A program made the translations under genes and the position numbers. 64,000 bases of DNA from contig NC_007650.1 of assembly GCF_000012365.1 (NCBI RefSeq), positions 1,612,001-1,676,000 of the forward strand, in the 5' to 3' direction. The DNA is from Burkholderia thailandensis E264 (GTDB taxonomy: Bacteria > Pseudomonadota > Gammaproteobacteria > Burkholderiales > Burkholderiaceae). The notes beneath the pieces are model-generated. The model had not been told where the DNA came from. It ran no database searches and saw only the letters and a program-made list of their open reading frames with translations. This document shows, piece by piece, positions 40,431 through 49,721 of this stretch (its first letter is position 1; every line of letters begins with the position of its first letter).

Positions 40431-40590
40431 CGCGCGCGCCCGGTTCCGGCCGCCGCCGCATCGAATCCGCGAGGCCGGCGCGGCGGCACCGGTGCAGCCG
40501 ATCAGGGCCGCCGAAGTCTCGGCGATGTGCCCCGTGACATCCAGCGTTCGCCGGCGCGCACCGCCGCCTCGCATTGCAAGGGAGCAGAAC

Positions 40591-41475
40591 ATGAGTTTCG
40601 CGCAATTGTATGGACGATATCTCGATCGAAAGATCGTCGTCTTCGACGTCGGCTGCCGTTGGGGATTCTCGAACGTCTGGGAGCCGCTTGCCCCTCACGT
40701 CAGCCTGTACGGCTTCGATCCCGACGAAGCCGAATGCGCGAATCTCGCCGAGCGCTACCGGGGGCGGGACGTCACGTTCGTGCCGAAGGCGCTCGCCGCA
40801 TCGATCGGCCGCCGGACGCTCTACCTGACGCGCGAGCCGGCGTGCAGCTCGCTCTACGCGCCGGCCCCGGAGCCCACGTCGTCGATTCCCGAGCTGCGCT
40901 GCGCGGCCCGGGTCGGCGCGCAGGAAATCGACGTCACGACGCTCGATGCATGGCTCGCGGAATCCGGCGTGCGCGCGCCGGATTTCATCAAGCTCGACGT
41001 ACAGGGCGCCGAGCTCGACGTGCTGCGGGGCGCCGCGGCCTGCCTGCGCGACGTGCGCGCGCTCGAACTCGAGGTCGAGTTCAACCCGATCTATCAGGAC
41101 CAGCCGCTGTTCGCCGACGTCGACACCTTCCTGAGGCAGCAGGGCTTCGTGCTGTGGCGCCTGTCGAACCTCGTCCACTACACCGACGATCCCACCGCCT
41201 CGGTCTTTCCGGCCGCCGACGTGCACTATTACGATTCCCGCCCCGTCCCCGTGCCGACGATGGCGGGCCAGCTCTTCTGGGGACATGCGTTCTACGTGCG
41301 GCCGGAGACCGCCGCCGGCGGACGCGCGCTGGACTGGCGTCAATGCGTGACGGACGCGGCGCTGATGCACGCGTCGGGATTTCACGATCTGGCCGACCGG
41401 CTGTTGCGAAGCGCCGCGCGAAACTGCCCGGCGGCGCTCGCCGACGCATTCCCGTCCCCGCAGGCGCTGCGCTGA
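40591..41475 (+). CDS. FkbM-family SAM-dependent methyltransferase
   Basis: A 294-aa protein with FkbM features: VVFDVGCRWGFSNVWEPLAP (motif I, residues about 17-36), SLYGFDPDEAECANLA, and PDFIKLDVQGAELDVLRGAA, the typical KLDVQGAE motif of FkbM enzymes that O-methylate sugars or polyketides. A strong AAGGGAGC precedes the ATG. It follows the other methyltransferase by 160 bases. A glycan substrate is likely but not shown. Confidence 0.85.
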   Translation: MSFAQLYGRYLDRKIVVFDVGCRWGFSNVWEPLAPHVSLYGFDPDEAECANLAERYRGRDVTFVPKALAASIGRRTLYLTREPACSSLYAPAPEPTSSIPELRCAARVGAQEIDVTTLDAWLAESGVRAPDFIKLDVQGAELDVLRGAAACLRDVRALELEVEFNPIYQDQPLFADVDTFLRQQGFVLWRLSNLVHYTDDPTASVFPAADVHYYDSRPVPVPTMAGQLFWGHAFYVRPETAAGGRALDWRQCVTDAALMHASGFHDLADRLLRSAARNCPAALADAFPSPQALR

Positions 41476-41567
41476 GCGCTGACCACCGATACCGGCAGCG
41501 CCGACGCAACGGATCGACGAAATCGGACACGCACCGGACGCCGCCCTCGCGCCCGCTTCACCACGCA

Positions 41568-42299
41568 TCACATGTGCTTGAACAGCCCCGCATACGCGCG
41601 GCTCACCGGCAGCACGTCGCGGTGGCCGTGCAGATGAATGCACAGGCGCCCGAGCAGATCGCGCTCGATCCGGTCGATCGCCGCATACGCGACGATCACG
41701 CCGCGATGCACCTGCGCGAAGCGATCCTGGTCGAGCCGTTGCAGCAACTCCTTGAGCGGCGTGCGGATCACGTGCCGCTCGCCCGCCGTCACGACCTCCG
41801 TGTATTTGTCGAGCGCCTGGAAATACAGCACGTCGTCGACGGACACGAGCCGCGTCGTGTCTTTCAGCCCCACCGTCAGCCAGCGGATCAGCGTCGGCTC
41901 CTTCGGCATCCGCGCGTCCGACAGCGCCTGCGCGCCCGGCGGCGCGAAGCCGCCGCGCTGCAGCTTCGCGATGCAGCGCAGAAGACGCTCGTCGGTCACG
42001 GGCTTGAGCAGGTAGTCGATCGCCGAGCGGTCGAACGCCTCGACGGCGTACTCGTCATACGCCGTCACGAACACCACGTGCACGTCGGGCACGAGGCTCG
42101 CGAGCTTGAGGCCGTCGATGCCGGGCATCCGGATGTCGAGAAACGCGATGTCGGGGCGCGCGGCGTTGAGCGCCGCCAGCGTGTCGACGCCGTTGCGCGG
42201 CATCGCGACGATCTCGAGTTCGGGCCACAGCTCGGCAAGACGCTCGGCGAGCTCGGCGGAAAGGTTCGGTTCGTCGTCGGCAATGAGCGCGGTCGGCAT
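41568..42299 (-). CDS. LytTR-family response regulator
   Basis: A 243-aa regulator: receiver domain (LIADDEPNLSAELAER, phospho-acceptor Asp in PDIAFLDIRMPGIDGLKL, YLLKPVTDERLL) and a C-terminal LytTR DNA-binding domain (STDDVLYFQALDKYTEVVT-like region, RTPLKELLQRLDQDRFAQVHRG). LytTR regulators often control envelope, motility or virulence genes; AlgR-like in layout. It is the second gene of a pair with the kinase at 42301, whose stop it nearly abuts. Confidence 0.9.
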   Translation of the reverse strand: MPTALIADDEPNLSAELAERLAELWPELEIVAMPRNGVDTLAALNAARPDIAFLDIRMPGIDGLKLASLVPDVHVVFVTAYDEYAVEAFDRSAIDYLLKPVTDERLLRCIAKLQRGGFAPPGAQALSDARMPKEPTLIRWLTVGLKDTTRLVSVDDVLYFQALDKYTEVVTAGERHVIRTPLKELLQRLDQDRFAQVHRGVIVAYAAIDRIERDLLGRLCIHLHGHRDVLPVSRAYAGLFKHM

Positions 42300-42300
42300 G

Positions 42301-43383
42301 TCAATCGATCGGAATTTGCAAGGTCGCGGTCACGCCCCGCGTGGCGCCGGCCGTCGCGCCCACCGACACGCGGCCGCGCTCGCCGTGGAGGCTCTTGATG
42401 CGCGCGACGACGTTGGCCAGCCCGACGCCGCCGTGCAGTTTGGTTTCGCCGTTGCCGAGGCCGACGCCCGTGTCGATCACGCTCAGCTCGAGCAGCTTGC
42501 CGTTGCGCCTGCCGCTCACGCGGATCTCGCCGCCGTCGATCGACGGTTCGATCCCGTGCAGCAACGCGTTCTCGACGAGCGGCTGCAGCAGCAGCGGCGA
42601 AAACGCGAGCTCGCGCAACGACGCGGGCACGTCGATCGCATAGCGCAGCCGCTCGCCCAGCCGGATCGACGCGATCTGCAGCAGCGCCTCGACGAGTTCG
42701 AGCTCCTCGCCGAGCGTCGACGTCGCCTTGCGGGTGCGCCCGAGGCTCGCGCGCAGGTATCGGTTCAGGCTGTCGAGCATCGTCGACGCGCGCGCCGGAT
42801 CGCGCTCGATCAGGCTCTGCACGTTTGCGAGCGTGTTGAACAGGAAATGCGGCTCGATCTGCGCCTGCAGCAGCGCGAGGCGCGCGGCCGTCTCCGCCTG
42901 GCGCGCCTCCGCCGCCTCACGGCGCTGCGTCTCGAGCGACGCACGCATCCGCGCCGCCTGCATGAACAGCGAAAGGAACGCGCAGGCGATGCCGGCCACC
43001 GCGAACGACGATCCGTACGCGAACCACTCGCGAACGCTCGCGCGCCCGATCAGGTGCGGCACGTGCCCGATCGTCGACGCCGTGATCTCGAAGCCGGCGA
43101 GCACGCTGACGGGCGCGATGATCAGCACCTTCGGCACCACCGCGAGCTTGCCGCACATCAGCTTGTCGGCGAACAGGCTGAGCGGCAGCGCGGACAGGCC
43201 GATGCCGTTCGCGAGCACGAGATAAGGCAGCACCGCGTCGTCGCGGCGGTTCGCCCATGAGCTCAGGCCGACGATGCAGTTGAACAGGACGAGCCCGGCC
43301 AGCCCCAGCATCCTGCGCATCGGCCGCGGGGCGCCGGAGTCGGCCGTCCGCGCGGAAAAGAAGGAATGGAGCCGGCTTTGCAT
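42301..43383 (-). CDS. LytS/YehU-type sensor histidine kinase
   Basis: A 360-aa kinase with four predicted membrane segments (residues about 28-140) and a cytoplasmic His_kinase domain: LLQAQIEPHFLFNTLANVQSLI (phospho-His in EPHFLFN), ending with the ATP-binding part LLLQPLVENALLHGIEPS and DTGVGLGNGE. It pairs with the LytTR regulator directly downstream. No sensory ligand domain is visible. The start at 43383 is downstream of no strong ribosome site, so it is approximate. Confidence 0.88.
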   Translation of the reverse strand: MQSRLHSFFSARTADSGAPRPMRRMLGLAGLVLFNCIVGLSSWANRRDDAVLPYLVLANGIGLSALPLSLFADKLMCGKLAVVPKVLIIAPVSVLAGFEITASTIGHVPHLIGRASVREWFAYGSSFAVAGIACAFLSLFMQAARMRASLETQRREAAEARQAETAARLALLQAQIEPHFLFNTLANVQSLIERDPARASTMLDSLNRYLRASLGRTRKATSTLGEELELVEALLQIASIRLGERLRYAIDVPASLRELAFSPLLLQPLVENALLHGIEPSIDGGEIRVSGRRNGKLLELSVIDTGVGLGNGETKLHGGVGLANVVARIKSLHGERGRVSVGATAGATRGVTATLQIPID

Positions 43384-43624
43384 GGTGTCGAACGGGGCAT
43401 GTGCGTGAACGCATACGGGCGCGATACCGCAACCATAACGCAGGTGCGCATCGACGGCGCCGCGTGCGACGAACGGCGCCGGCGCGCGACGAGGCGCCGC
43501 TGCATCCGACGCGCCGCGACGCCACGGTGACGATTGTAGTGGAACGCCGCGCCGGTTCGGCGCATCGGATGCGGCGGGCCGGCCGGGATGCCGGCCACTC
43601 GTCGCCTGTCTGTCCGGTGCCGTG

Positions 43625-43846
43625 GTTTACCTGCGAGCTTACGAGTCGGTCAGCCATGCCCGGCGCTCCATCGGCGAGTACATCAACTTGTACAACCGGA
43701 AACGGCCCCATTCGAGCCTGGCGGATCGGACGCCGGATGAGGCATACTTCGCGACGCTGCCTGCGATCAAATCGGCAGCATGATTGCCTCGGACGTTCCA
43801 CTTAAAAATCTCAGAAAACTGTCCGAACGAGTGAGGCCACCTCTAT
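43625..43846 (+). mobile_element. IS3-family remnant: transposase C-terminus and right end
   Basis: The frame VYLRAYESVSHARRSIGEYI, then NLYNRKRPHSSLADRTPDEA, ending AIKSAA at the stop 43781-43783, is the C-terminus of an IS3-type OrfB transposase (catalytic end with RPHSSL). It is followed by about 60 bases of typical IS right-end sequence (CTGTCCGAACGAGTGAGGCC) up to about 43846, exactly where the MFS gene is broken. The left part and OrfA are absent. It is inert. Confidence 0.8.
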
Positions 43847-44289
43847 GCGGCGCTGCGCGCGAGCTCGATGACGCCGTTCGCGCGCCCGAGCTCCGCGCGC
43901 TCGACGAGCGCGCAAACCAGCGCCGGCGCGGCCACGCTGTACGCGACGGTCCCGCACGCGCCGACGAAGCCGAGCATCGCGAGCGACGGCAGCGTCAGCG
44001 CGTGCGATGCAAGCAGCGCCAGCGCGACGGCGAGCGCGAGCGCGCGCAGGCCTTCGGCCGCGGCCATGATCCGTTTGCGCGAGTGCCGATCCGCCCACAC
44101 GCCGAGCGGAATCGACAGCAGCAGAAACGGCAGAGTCTGCGCCGACTGCAACAGCCCGGTGTCGCTCGCGCTCGCGCCGAGCGTCAGCACGGCGACGAGC
44201 GGCGTCACCGCGAGGCCGATCTGCTCGGCCGACTGCGCGGCGAGATTCGACAGCGCGAGGCGCCGGAATGCAATGGGAAGGCGGGTCAT
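43843..44289 (-). pseudogene. MFS transporter truncated by the IS remnant
   Basis: From an ATG at 44289 with GAGG upstream, the product starts MTRLPIAFRRLALSNLAAQS and has four or five membrane helices of a major-facilitator protein, with the loop motif GVWADRHSRKRIM between helices 2 and 3. It ends IELARSAA at a stop that belongs to the IS end (43843). About 250 C-terminal residues are missing. The intact family member would continue from AA into helix 6. Confidence 0.85.
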
Positions 44290-44983
44290 CGTTGCACCTC
44301 GTTCGGGGTCGTTCGACAAGAGATGCCCCGCACGTTACGCAAGCCCGCCACGCGACGCACTCCACTTGTTGCGGGCCAATCCGGCTCGCGCGCCGCGTCA
44401 AGCCGTGTCCCGATCGGCATCGCACGTGCAGGATCGGGCCACGCCGGATCGCACCGGAGCGACGCGGCGCGCGGCGATCCCCGGCTCGCGACGACCCGCC
44501 GCCGCGCGTTCGTCGCGAAGCCGCCATTCGCCGTCCCCGCATCGCCGTCCTCGCATCGCCGTGCCCGATCGCTGCGGCGGCAACGGCGGCGATCCCGAAG
44601 GGAAGATGCTGTATCGCGTGAAGCGAAGAACGCGCGCAGGCGCACCCGCTTCGGCACGTGCACGCAAGAGGGGCGAGAGCGCCAAGGCCGCGCCGTGCGC
44701 CGTGCGCCGGACGGCGGCGGCAAGAAGCCGCAGAGCCGGCGGACGACCGGCTCGCCAAACCGGAAGACCGCTCCGAGGCCGACTTTCGCTACCCCACGCG
44801 TGAATCCCGGGCATTGAAAGCTCCGTTGGTTCAATCGGGGGCGGCAGCCCCGTCAAACCGCGGCCGCGCGTCAAACAATCTATGACATTCGCCGCCCGCC
44901 GATTTGAACGTGCTTAACAGTCATCGAGCGCGGTCTTTGCCATCATGAGGTCAACGAACACGAATACGAGCGCGACGGGGCCA
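44290..44983. other. Intergenic stretch with no supported gene
   Basis: About 700 bases downstream of the MFS start region. Open frames are Arg/Pro-rich and carry no domain. Composition becomes more AT-rich towards 44870-44960. Confidence 0.5.
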
Positions 44984-45040
44984 CCGTTAGCATGCACCCT
45001 ACGCCAAGCGGCCGAAGAGCCGCGCGGCGTAGGCTAACGG
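44984..45040 (+). repeat. Long three-part hairpin
   Basis: CCGTTAG (44984-44990) pairs with CTAACGG (45034-45040), CCTACGCC (44998-45005) with GGCGTAGG (45026-45033), and GCGGC (45008-45012) with GCCGC (45019-45023), leaving a one-sided 7-base bulge. No T-run follows, so it is not a simple terminator. It lies about 310 bases upstream of the exported-protein gene at 45350. It could be a decayed element end, a structured RNA or a replication/recombination site. Confidence 0.6.
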
Positions 45041-45349
45041 TTTCGATCGCGTCATCCAGCGTGGCGGATCACCCCCCGCCGTTTCGCCTCGATTCTTTGC
45101 AGCCCCACTCAGCAGCCCACATCAAATCGTCCGCAAGCACGCACGTCGCCCTGGCAATGCCGGGGCGACGCATTCATTCGTCCGCGCGGCGGCACGCGCA
45201 CGCATCGCATACGCATACGCCGTTGCGATTGGCAAACTCCTTAACATCTTGTTTCCGAATTGCCGGAACATCACCGACGATGCGCACTCAGACTGGATCG
45301 TAGTACCCGTTGAAATCCGATTCACGAATCACGACCAGAGGGAGATAAC
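45041..45349. other. Upstream region of the exported-protein gene
   Basis: About 310 bases, partly AT-richer than average. It contains the imperfect palindrome TTCCGaattgcCGGAA at 45253-45268, a possible operator, and ends with GAGGGAGAT before the GTG at 45350. No ORF is supported. Confidence 0.45.
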
Positions 45350-45691
45350 GTGAAATACTTACCGCTCATCGCATTGATCGCGGCAACGTCGGCGAGCGCC
45401 GCGGGCGCCGGCATCCAGAACGTGGGACAAAGCCAGAAGCCCGCGCAGGACGTCTCGGCCTGCATCGCGAAGACCTGGGCCGACAAGTCGCAACAACAGG
45501 TCGTCACGCAGAACGTGCTCGCGAACGGCCTCGCCGCCGACGTCTACGTGCCGGGCCAGCAGCCGCCGAACGGCGCGGCCGCGGTCGTGCGCCCCGCATT
45601 CTCGGGCAACGCGAAGACGTGGGTCGGCTTCCGCGCGGGCAGCGGCTCGACGGACGGCGCAGCCGCGGGCGACATCAACAGTTGCCTGTAA
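45350..45691 (+). CDS. Small exported protein of unknown function (113 aa)
   Basis: A GTG start (MKYLPLIALIAATSASAAG) after GAGGGAGAT gives a signal peptide, then a mature chain of about 95 residues with two cysteines (DVSACIAKTW near the start and DINSCL at the end), which could form a disulfide. A hydrophilic stretch QKPAQ and a beta-like AKTWVGFRAGSG follow. No family is recognised. It stands alone, with two hairpins downstream at 45701-45765. Confidence 0.7.
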   Translation: MKYLPLIALIAATSASAAGAGIQNVGQSQKPAQDVSACIAKTWADKSQQQVVTQNVLANGLAADVYVPGQQPPNGAAAVVRPAFSGNAKTWVGFRAGSGSTDGAAAGDINSCL

Positions 45692-45700
45692 CGCCCGACG

Positions 45701-45765
45701 CGCCTGCAACGCAGGCGTGACATGAACCGAAACGCCGGCACGACGAAAGTCGCGCCGGCGTTTCG
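45701..45765. terminator. Two hairpins downstream of the exported-protein gene
   Basis: First, CGCCTGC-AAC-GCAGGCG at 45701-45717. Second, CGAAACGCCGGC (45728-45739) with GCCGGCGTTTCG (45754-45765); the interior forms a further CGAC/GTCG helix capped by a GAAA tetraloop. Neither has a full T-run, but the second ends in TTTCG and is very stable. They probably terminate or protect the transcript of the gene ending at 45691. Confidence 0.6.
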
Positions 45766-46076
45766 CGCATCTGCCGCGGGCGCTGCCGCGCCTCGATGCG
45801 TGCGCGCGCCGCCGTCATCGAGTCACCCCGTGTTCCGTCAATCGCAATCCCTTCACGTCGCCGCCGATCATCTTGCGCGTCGAAAGCCGCGCGCCGTCAC
45901 GCAGCGGATCGAGCGCCGGCACGTTGCCGCTGCGCCGCACATCGTTGCGCGCGGTGACGGCGAACATCGCCGGACACGTGGGCGTTTCGGCGAGCCGCTG
46001 CTTGTCCGCGTCCGGCATCGCGCGAACGCGCGCATCTCGAGCGCGACGCTTCGCGCACGACGTGCCGCCGGCGCCG

Positions 46077-46571
46077 CTAGCGCTCCCGTTTCGCACGCAA
46101 CGCCGCGCGCCGCCTGAGGCTCTCGGCCGACCAGACCTCATCGGACGAGTAGTATTCGGGCACGGCGCGTGCCTCGGGCGGCAGGATCACCCACGGCTGC
46201 TTGGTCGACGTGAAGATATGAATATCGGGCGACAGGCGATCCGGCTCGTCGAGCGTGCCGACGCGAACGAAGCTCACCGCGCCGCCGCCGCCCGCATAGT
46301 GGCTCCACACCGCGATGCGGCAGTGCGGGCAGCGCGCGATCTTCTGGCCCTTGCCGCTGTTCGACGGCGTATCGACGATGTCGACTTCGCCGCGCAACAG
46401 CAGCAAGCGGTCCGATTCGATCAGCGCGTTCAGCGCGAACGCGGTGCCGGTTTCCCGCTGACACCAGCGGCAATGGCAGCAATGCACGATGAGCGGCCGG
46501 GACGTCATCCGGTAGCGCACCGCGCCGCATGTGCAACCACCTTCGTAGTTCGGGGAATCGCCGGTTTGCAT
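46077..46571 (-). CDS. GFA-family (glutathione-dependent formaldehyde-activating-like) protein
   Basis: A 164-aa protein with the two zinc sites of the GFA family: YEGGCTCGAVRY near the N-terminus and VHCCHCRWCQRETG further on (CxCxxC-like), then CPHCRIAVW. Members include the activating enzyme for S-hydroxymethylglutathione formation and many uncharacterised carbon-sulfur lyase relatives. Substrate is unknown. The start at 46571 (MQTGDSPNYEGGCTCGAVRY) is the natural N-terminus. It is divergent from the MurA-like gene. Confidence 0.87.
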   Translation of the reverse strand: MQTGDSPNYEGGCTCGAVRYRMTSRPLIVHCCHCRWCQRETGTAFALNALIESDRLLLLRGEVDIVDTPSNSGKGQKIARCPHCRIAVWSHYAGGGGAVSFVRVGTLDEPDRLSPDIHIFTSTKQPWVILPPEARAVPEYYSSDEVWSAESLRRRAALRAKRER

Positions 46572-46815
46572 GCGTCGCCTCGCTTAAAAAGGGCACGACT
46601 GCCAATGCGTCGCGCAATGCGATGATCGCGCTTCGCGCGATGCGTGTGAAGCGGCCGCCGCGTGCGCGCCCGCCAGCCCGCCAGCCCGCCCGTGCCGCCC
46701 GCGTTGCGCCCCCGTTTGCCGCCGCGCGCCGCGCCGCACGGCGAATCTGCGAAATCCTCGCGATCGGTGGCATGATATCGACCTTGCGCGTCATTACATC
46801 CATCTGCATCCGAAC

Positions 46816-48117
46816 ATGTCGAACCTGATCGTCCACGGCGGCGCCCCGCTTCGCGGAGAAATCACGCCGTCCGCCAACAAGAACGCCGTCCTGCCCATCC
46901 TGTGCGCGACGCTCCTCACCGACCAGCCGCTGCGGCTCGTCGGCGTGCCGGACATCACCGACGTCCGCAAGATCCTCGACATCTTCCGCACGCTCGGCAG
47001 CGACGTCGCGATCGACTACGCGACGGGCGTGCTCGACCTGCACCACCGCGCGACCGCGTTCGATCCGGCCGTCCACCGGCTGCCGGAGGAGATGCGCTCG
47101 TCGATCATGCTGGTGCCGCCGCTTCTCGCGCGCTTCGGCGTCGCGCGGCTCGAGAACGACGTGAAGGGCTGCACGCTCGGCGTGCGCGAGATCGATCCGC
47201 ACGTGGAGGTGTTCGAGCGCTTCGGCGCGCGGATCGAACGCACGCCCGATTCGCTGATCGTGCGCGCCGACGGCCCGCTCGCGCCGAATCATCACTGGCT
47301 CGACTACGCGTCCGTCACGACGACCGAGAATTTCGTGCTGTGCGCGGCGTCGGCGAACGGCACGTCGACGCTCGTCAACGCCGCGTCGGAGCCGCACGTG
47401 CAGGAGTTCTGCCGGTTCCTCGCGATGCTCGGCGTGCCGATCGAGGGCATCGGCACGTCGCACCTGAGCGTTCAGGGCGGGCGCGCGCTCGCGGGCGGCG
47501 AATACCGCTTCAACGAGGACTTCCACGAGATCGCGACGTTCCTCGCGCTCGGCGCGATCACGGGCGGCGACATCGCGGTGCGCAACGGCTCGCCCGAGCA
47601 GTTTCCGCTGATCGATCGGACCTTCGCGAAATTCGGCGTGCGGGTCACGCACGAGAACGGCTGGTCGCATGCGCTGCGCGACGGCCCGCTGAAGGTCAAG
47701 CAGCCGTTCACCCGCAATATCCTGACGAAGGTCGAGGCCGCGCCGTGGCCTTACCTGCCCGTCGATCTGCTGCCGATCTTCATCGCGCTCGGCGTGCAGG
47801 CGCAAGGCAGCGTGATGTTCTGGAACAAGGTCTACGACGGCGCGATGGGCTGGACGGGCGAGCTCTCGAAGTTCGGCGCGCACGTGTTCCTGTCCGATCC
47901 GCATCGGCTGATCACGTTCGGCGGGCTGCCGCTCAGCCCGGCGCGCGTCGAGAGTCCGTACATCATCCGCGTCGCGATCGCGCTCTTGATGGTCGCGGCG
48001 AGCATCGACGGACGCTCGGAAATCCTGAATGCGCAGCCGATCCGGCGCGCGCATCCGCGCTTCGTCGAGAATCTGCGCTCGGTCGGCGCGAACGTCGAGT
48101 GGACGAGCGGCGAGTAA
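46816..48117 (+). CDS. UDP-N-acetylglucosamine 1-carboxyvinyltransferase (MurA) paralogue
   Basis: A 433-aa protein of the EPSP synthase/MurA fold. Catalytic features of MurA are kept: Lys22-Asn23 in SANKNAVLPILCATLLT, a Cys at about residue 119 in NDVKGCTLGVREID (the phosphoenolpyruvate-binding Cys), and Asp near residue 317 in YLPVDLLPIFIALGV. Cell-wall synthesis needs one murA, which in Burkholderia is normally in the main-chromosome his/murA region, so this is likely a second copy. Its sequence diverges in several places (MVLVPPLL region), and the substrate could differ. It is not in an operon with other mur genes. Confidence 0.8.
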   Translation: MSNLIVHGGAPLRGEITPSANKNAVLPILCATLLTDQPLRLVGVPDITDVRKILDIFRTLGSDVAIDYATGVLDLHHRATAFDPAVHRLPEEMRSSIMLVPPLLARFGVARLENDVKGCTLGVREIDPHVEVFERFGARIERTPDSLIVRADGPLAPNHHWLDYASVTTTENFVLCAASANGTSTLVNAASEPHVQEFCRFLAMLGVPIEGIGTSHLSVQGGRALAGGEYRFNEDFHEIATFLALGAITGGDIAVRNGSPEQFPLIDRTFAKFGVRVTHENGWSHALRDGPLKVKQPFTRNILTKVEAAPWPYLPVDLLPIFIALGVQAQGSVMFWNKVYDGAMGWTGELSKFGAHVFLSDPHRLITFGGLPLSPARVESPYIIRVAIALLMVAASIDGRSEILNAQPIRRAHPRFVENLRSVGANVEWTSGE

Positions 48118-48175
48118 GCCGCCTTGCGGCGGCGCGCACGATCGCGGCATGCGCGCGCCGCCTGCCGGCTGCCGG

Positions 48176-48943
48176 CTACTTGAGCCGGCCCGACAGGAAC
48201 TGCGACAGCCGCTCGCTCTTCGGATTGACGAGCACGTCCTGCGGATGCCCCTCCTCTTCGATCCGCCCCTGGTGCAGGAAGACCACGTGATTCGACACGT
48301 TGCGCGCGAAGCCCATCTCGTGCGTGACGACGATCATCGTGCGCCCTTCTTCCGCCAGCGCCTGCATCACCTTCAGCACTTCGCCGACAAGCTCCGGATC
48401 GAGCGCCGACGTCGGTTCGTCGAACAACATGACTTCCGGCTCCATCGCCAGCGCCCGCGCGATGGCGACACGCTGCTGCTGGCCGCCCGACAGGTGCGAC
48501 GGGTACTTCGCCTCGACGCCCGGCGCGAGCCCCACCTTCTGCAGATACTTGCGCGCCCGCGCTTCGGCCTGGTCGCGCGGCAGGCCGAGCACGCTGATGG
48601 GCGCCTCGATCACGTTCTCGAGCACCGTCATGTGCGCCCACAGGTTGAAGTGCTGGAACACCATCGCGAGCTTCACGCGCATCCGCTGCAATTGCTTCGG
48701 ATCGCCGATCTTCGGCGCGCCGCGCCCGTCGCGCGTCACGCGGATCGACTCGTCGCCGAGCGTGATCGTCCCCGAGCACGGCTGCTCGAGAAAGTTGATG
48801 CAGCGCAGAAACGTGCTCTTCCCCGAGCCGCTCGAGCCGATGATGCTGATCACGTCCCCTGCCTTCGCCCGCAACGAGATGCCCTTGAGCACCTCGTTGT
48901 CGCCGAATTTCTTGTGCAGGTCGTCCACTGTCAGCTTGTACAT
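48176..48943 (-). CDS. Polar amino-acid ABC transporter ATP-binding protein (HisP-like)
   Basis: A 255-aa ATPase: Walker [23 protein letters not shown] (about residues 34-55), signature [20 protein letters not shown], Walker [19 protein letters not shown], and switch [12 protein letters not shown]. Matches HisP/GlnQ-type ATPases for basic amino acids. It is the third gene of a permease-permease-ATPase set on this strand (50407 to 48176). No periplasmic binding protein gene is adjacent, so one encoded elsewhere must be used. Confidence 0.92.
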   Translation of the reverse strand: MYKLTVDDLHKKFGDNEVLKGISLRAKAGDVISIIGSSGSGKSTFLRCINFLEQPCSGTITLGDESIRVTRDGRGAPKIGDPKQLQRMRVKLAMVFQHFNLWAHMTVLENVIEAPISVLGLPRDQAEARARKYLQKVGLAPGVEAKYPSHLSGGQQQRVAIARALAMEPEVMLFDEPTSALDPELVGEVLKVMQALAEEGRTMIVVTHEMGFARNVSNHVVFLHQGRIEEEGHPQDVLVNPKSERLSQFLSGRLK

Positions 48944-49007
48944 TCGCCGTCGTCCTTGATCGTCGTTGTGCTTCGTTGATCGATGCCGCGCGCGACGCGC
49001 GCGCCGG

Positions 49008-49721
49008 TCAATGCCCCTGCGGCCTCAGATACGCGAGCCAGCGCGCCTCCATCCTGCGGAACACCCAGATCAACGCGAACACGATGAGGGCATACAGCGC
49101 GGCCGCGATTCCGTACGCCTGAAACGATGCATAGGTTGCCGAATTGACGTCGCGCGTGACTTTCAGGATGTCGGGCACCGTCGCGGTGAACGCGAGCGTC
49201 GTCGCATGCAGCATCAGGATCACTTCGTTGCTGTAGCTCGGCAGCGCGCGGCGCAGCGCCGACGGCAGGATCACCCGCGTGTACAGCTTGAAGCGCGACA
49301 TCCCGTACGCAAGCCCCGCCTCGATCTCGCCCGGCGCCGTCGATTTGATCGCGCCCGCGAAGATCTCCGTCGCATACGCGCATTCGTTCAGCGTGAACGC
49401 GAGCAGCGTGCAGTTCATCGCGCTCCGGAAGAAGCTGTCGAGCCACGCGTGGTCGTGCACGACGCTCAGGCTATAGATGCCCGTGTAGCAGAGCAGCAGT
49501 TGCACATAGAGCGGCGTGCCGCGGAACACGTACGTATAGAGCCACACCGCGCCCGATACCGCGCGGTTGCGCGACGCGCGCGCAACCGCGAGCGGCACCG
49601 CGAGACCGAAGCCGAGCCCGATCGACACGACGAGCAGCCACAGCGTGATCGCGAGGCCACTGATTCGGTAGCCGTCGCTGAACAGGTAGTTCTGCCAATA
49701 TTGACCGATGATCTGAATCAC
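49008..49721 (-). CDS. Amino-acid ABC transporter permease (HisM-like)
   Basis: A 237-aa inner-membrane permease from a GTG start that overlaps the stop of the previous gene (GTGA). It has about five membrane segments, and the EAA loop reads [23 protein letters not shown], which contacts the ATPase. [20 protein letters not shown] is conserved in HisM/GlnP-type permeases. It forms a heterodimer with the HisQ-like protein. Confidence 0.9.
   Translation of the reverse strand: MIQIIGQYWQNYLFSDGYRISGLAITLWLLVVSIGLGFGLAVPLAVARASRNRAVSGAVWLYTYVFRGTPLYVQLLLCYTGIYSLSVVHDHAWLDSFFRSAMNCTLLAFTLNECAYATEIFAGAIKSTAPGEIEAGLAYGMSRFKLYTRVILPSALRRALPSYSNEVILMLHATTLAFTATVPDILKVTRDVNSATYASFQAYGIAAALYALIVFALIWVFRRMEARWLAYLRPQGH

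Noticed and set aside
45815..46018. A 67-codon minus-strand ORF starting MPDADKQRLAETP
   Set aside because: No convincing ribosome site, no recognised family and no operon partner; left out for lack of support, though a real small gene cannot be excluded.
46138..48150. A minus-strand open frame of about 670 codons opposite the MurA-like gene
   Set aside because: Only its left end coincides with the GFA-family gene, which is read in a different frame; the rest is antisense shadow.
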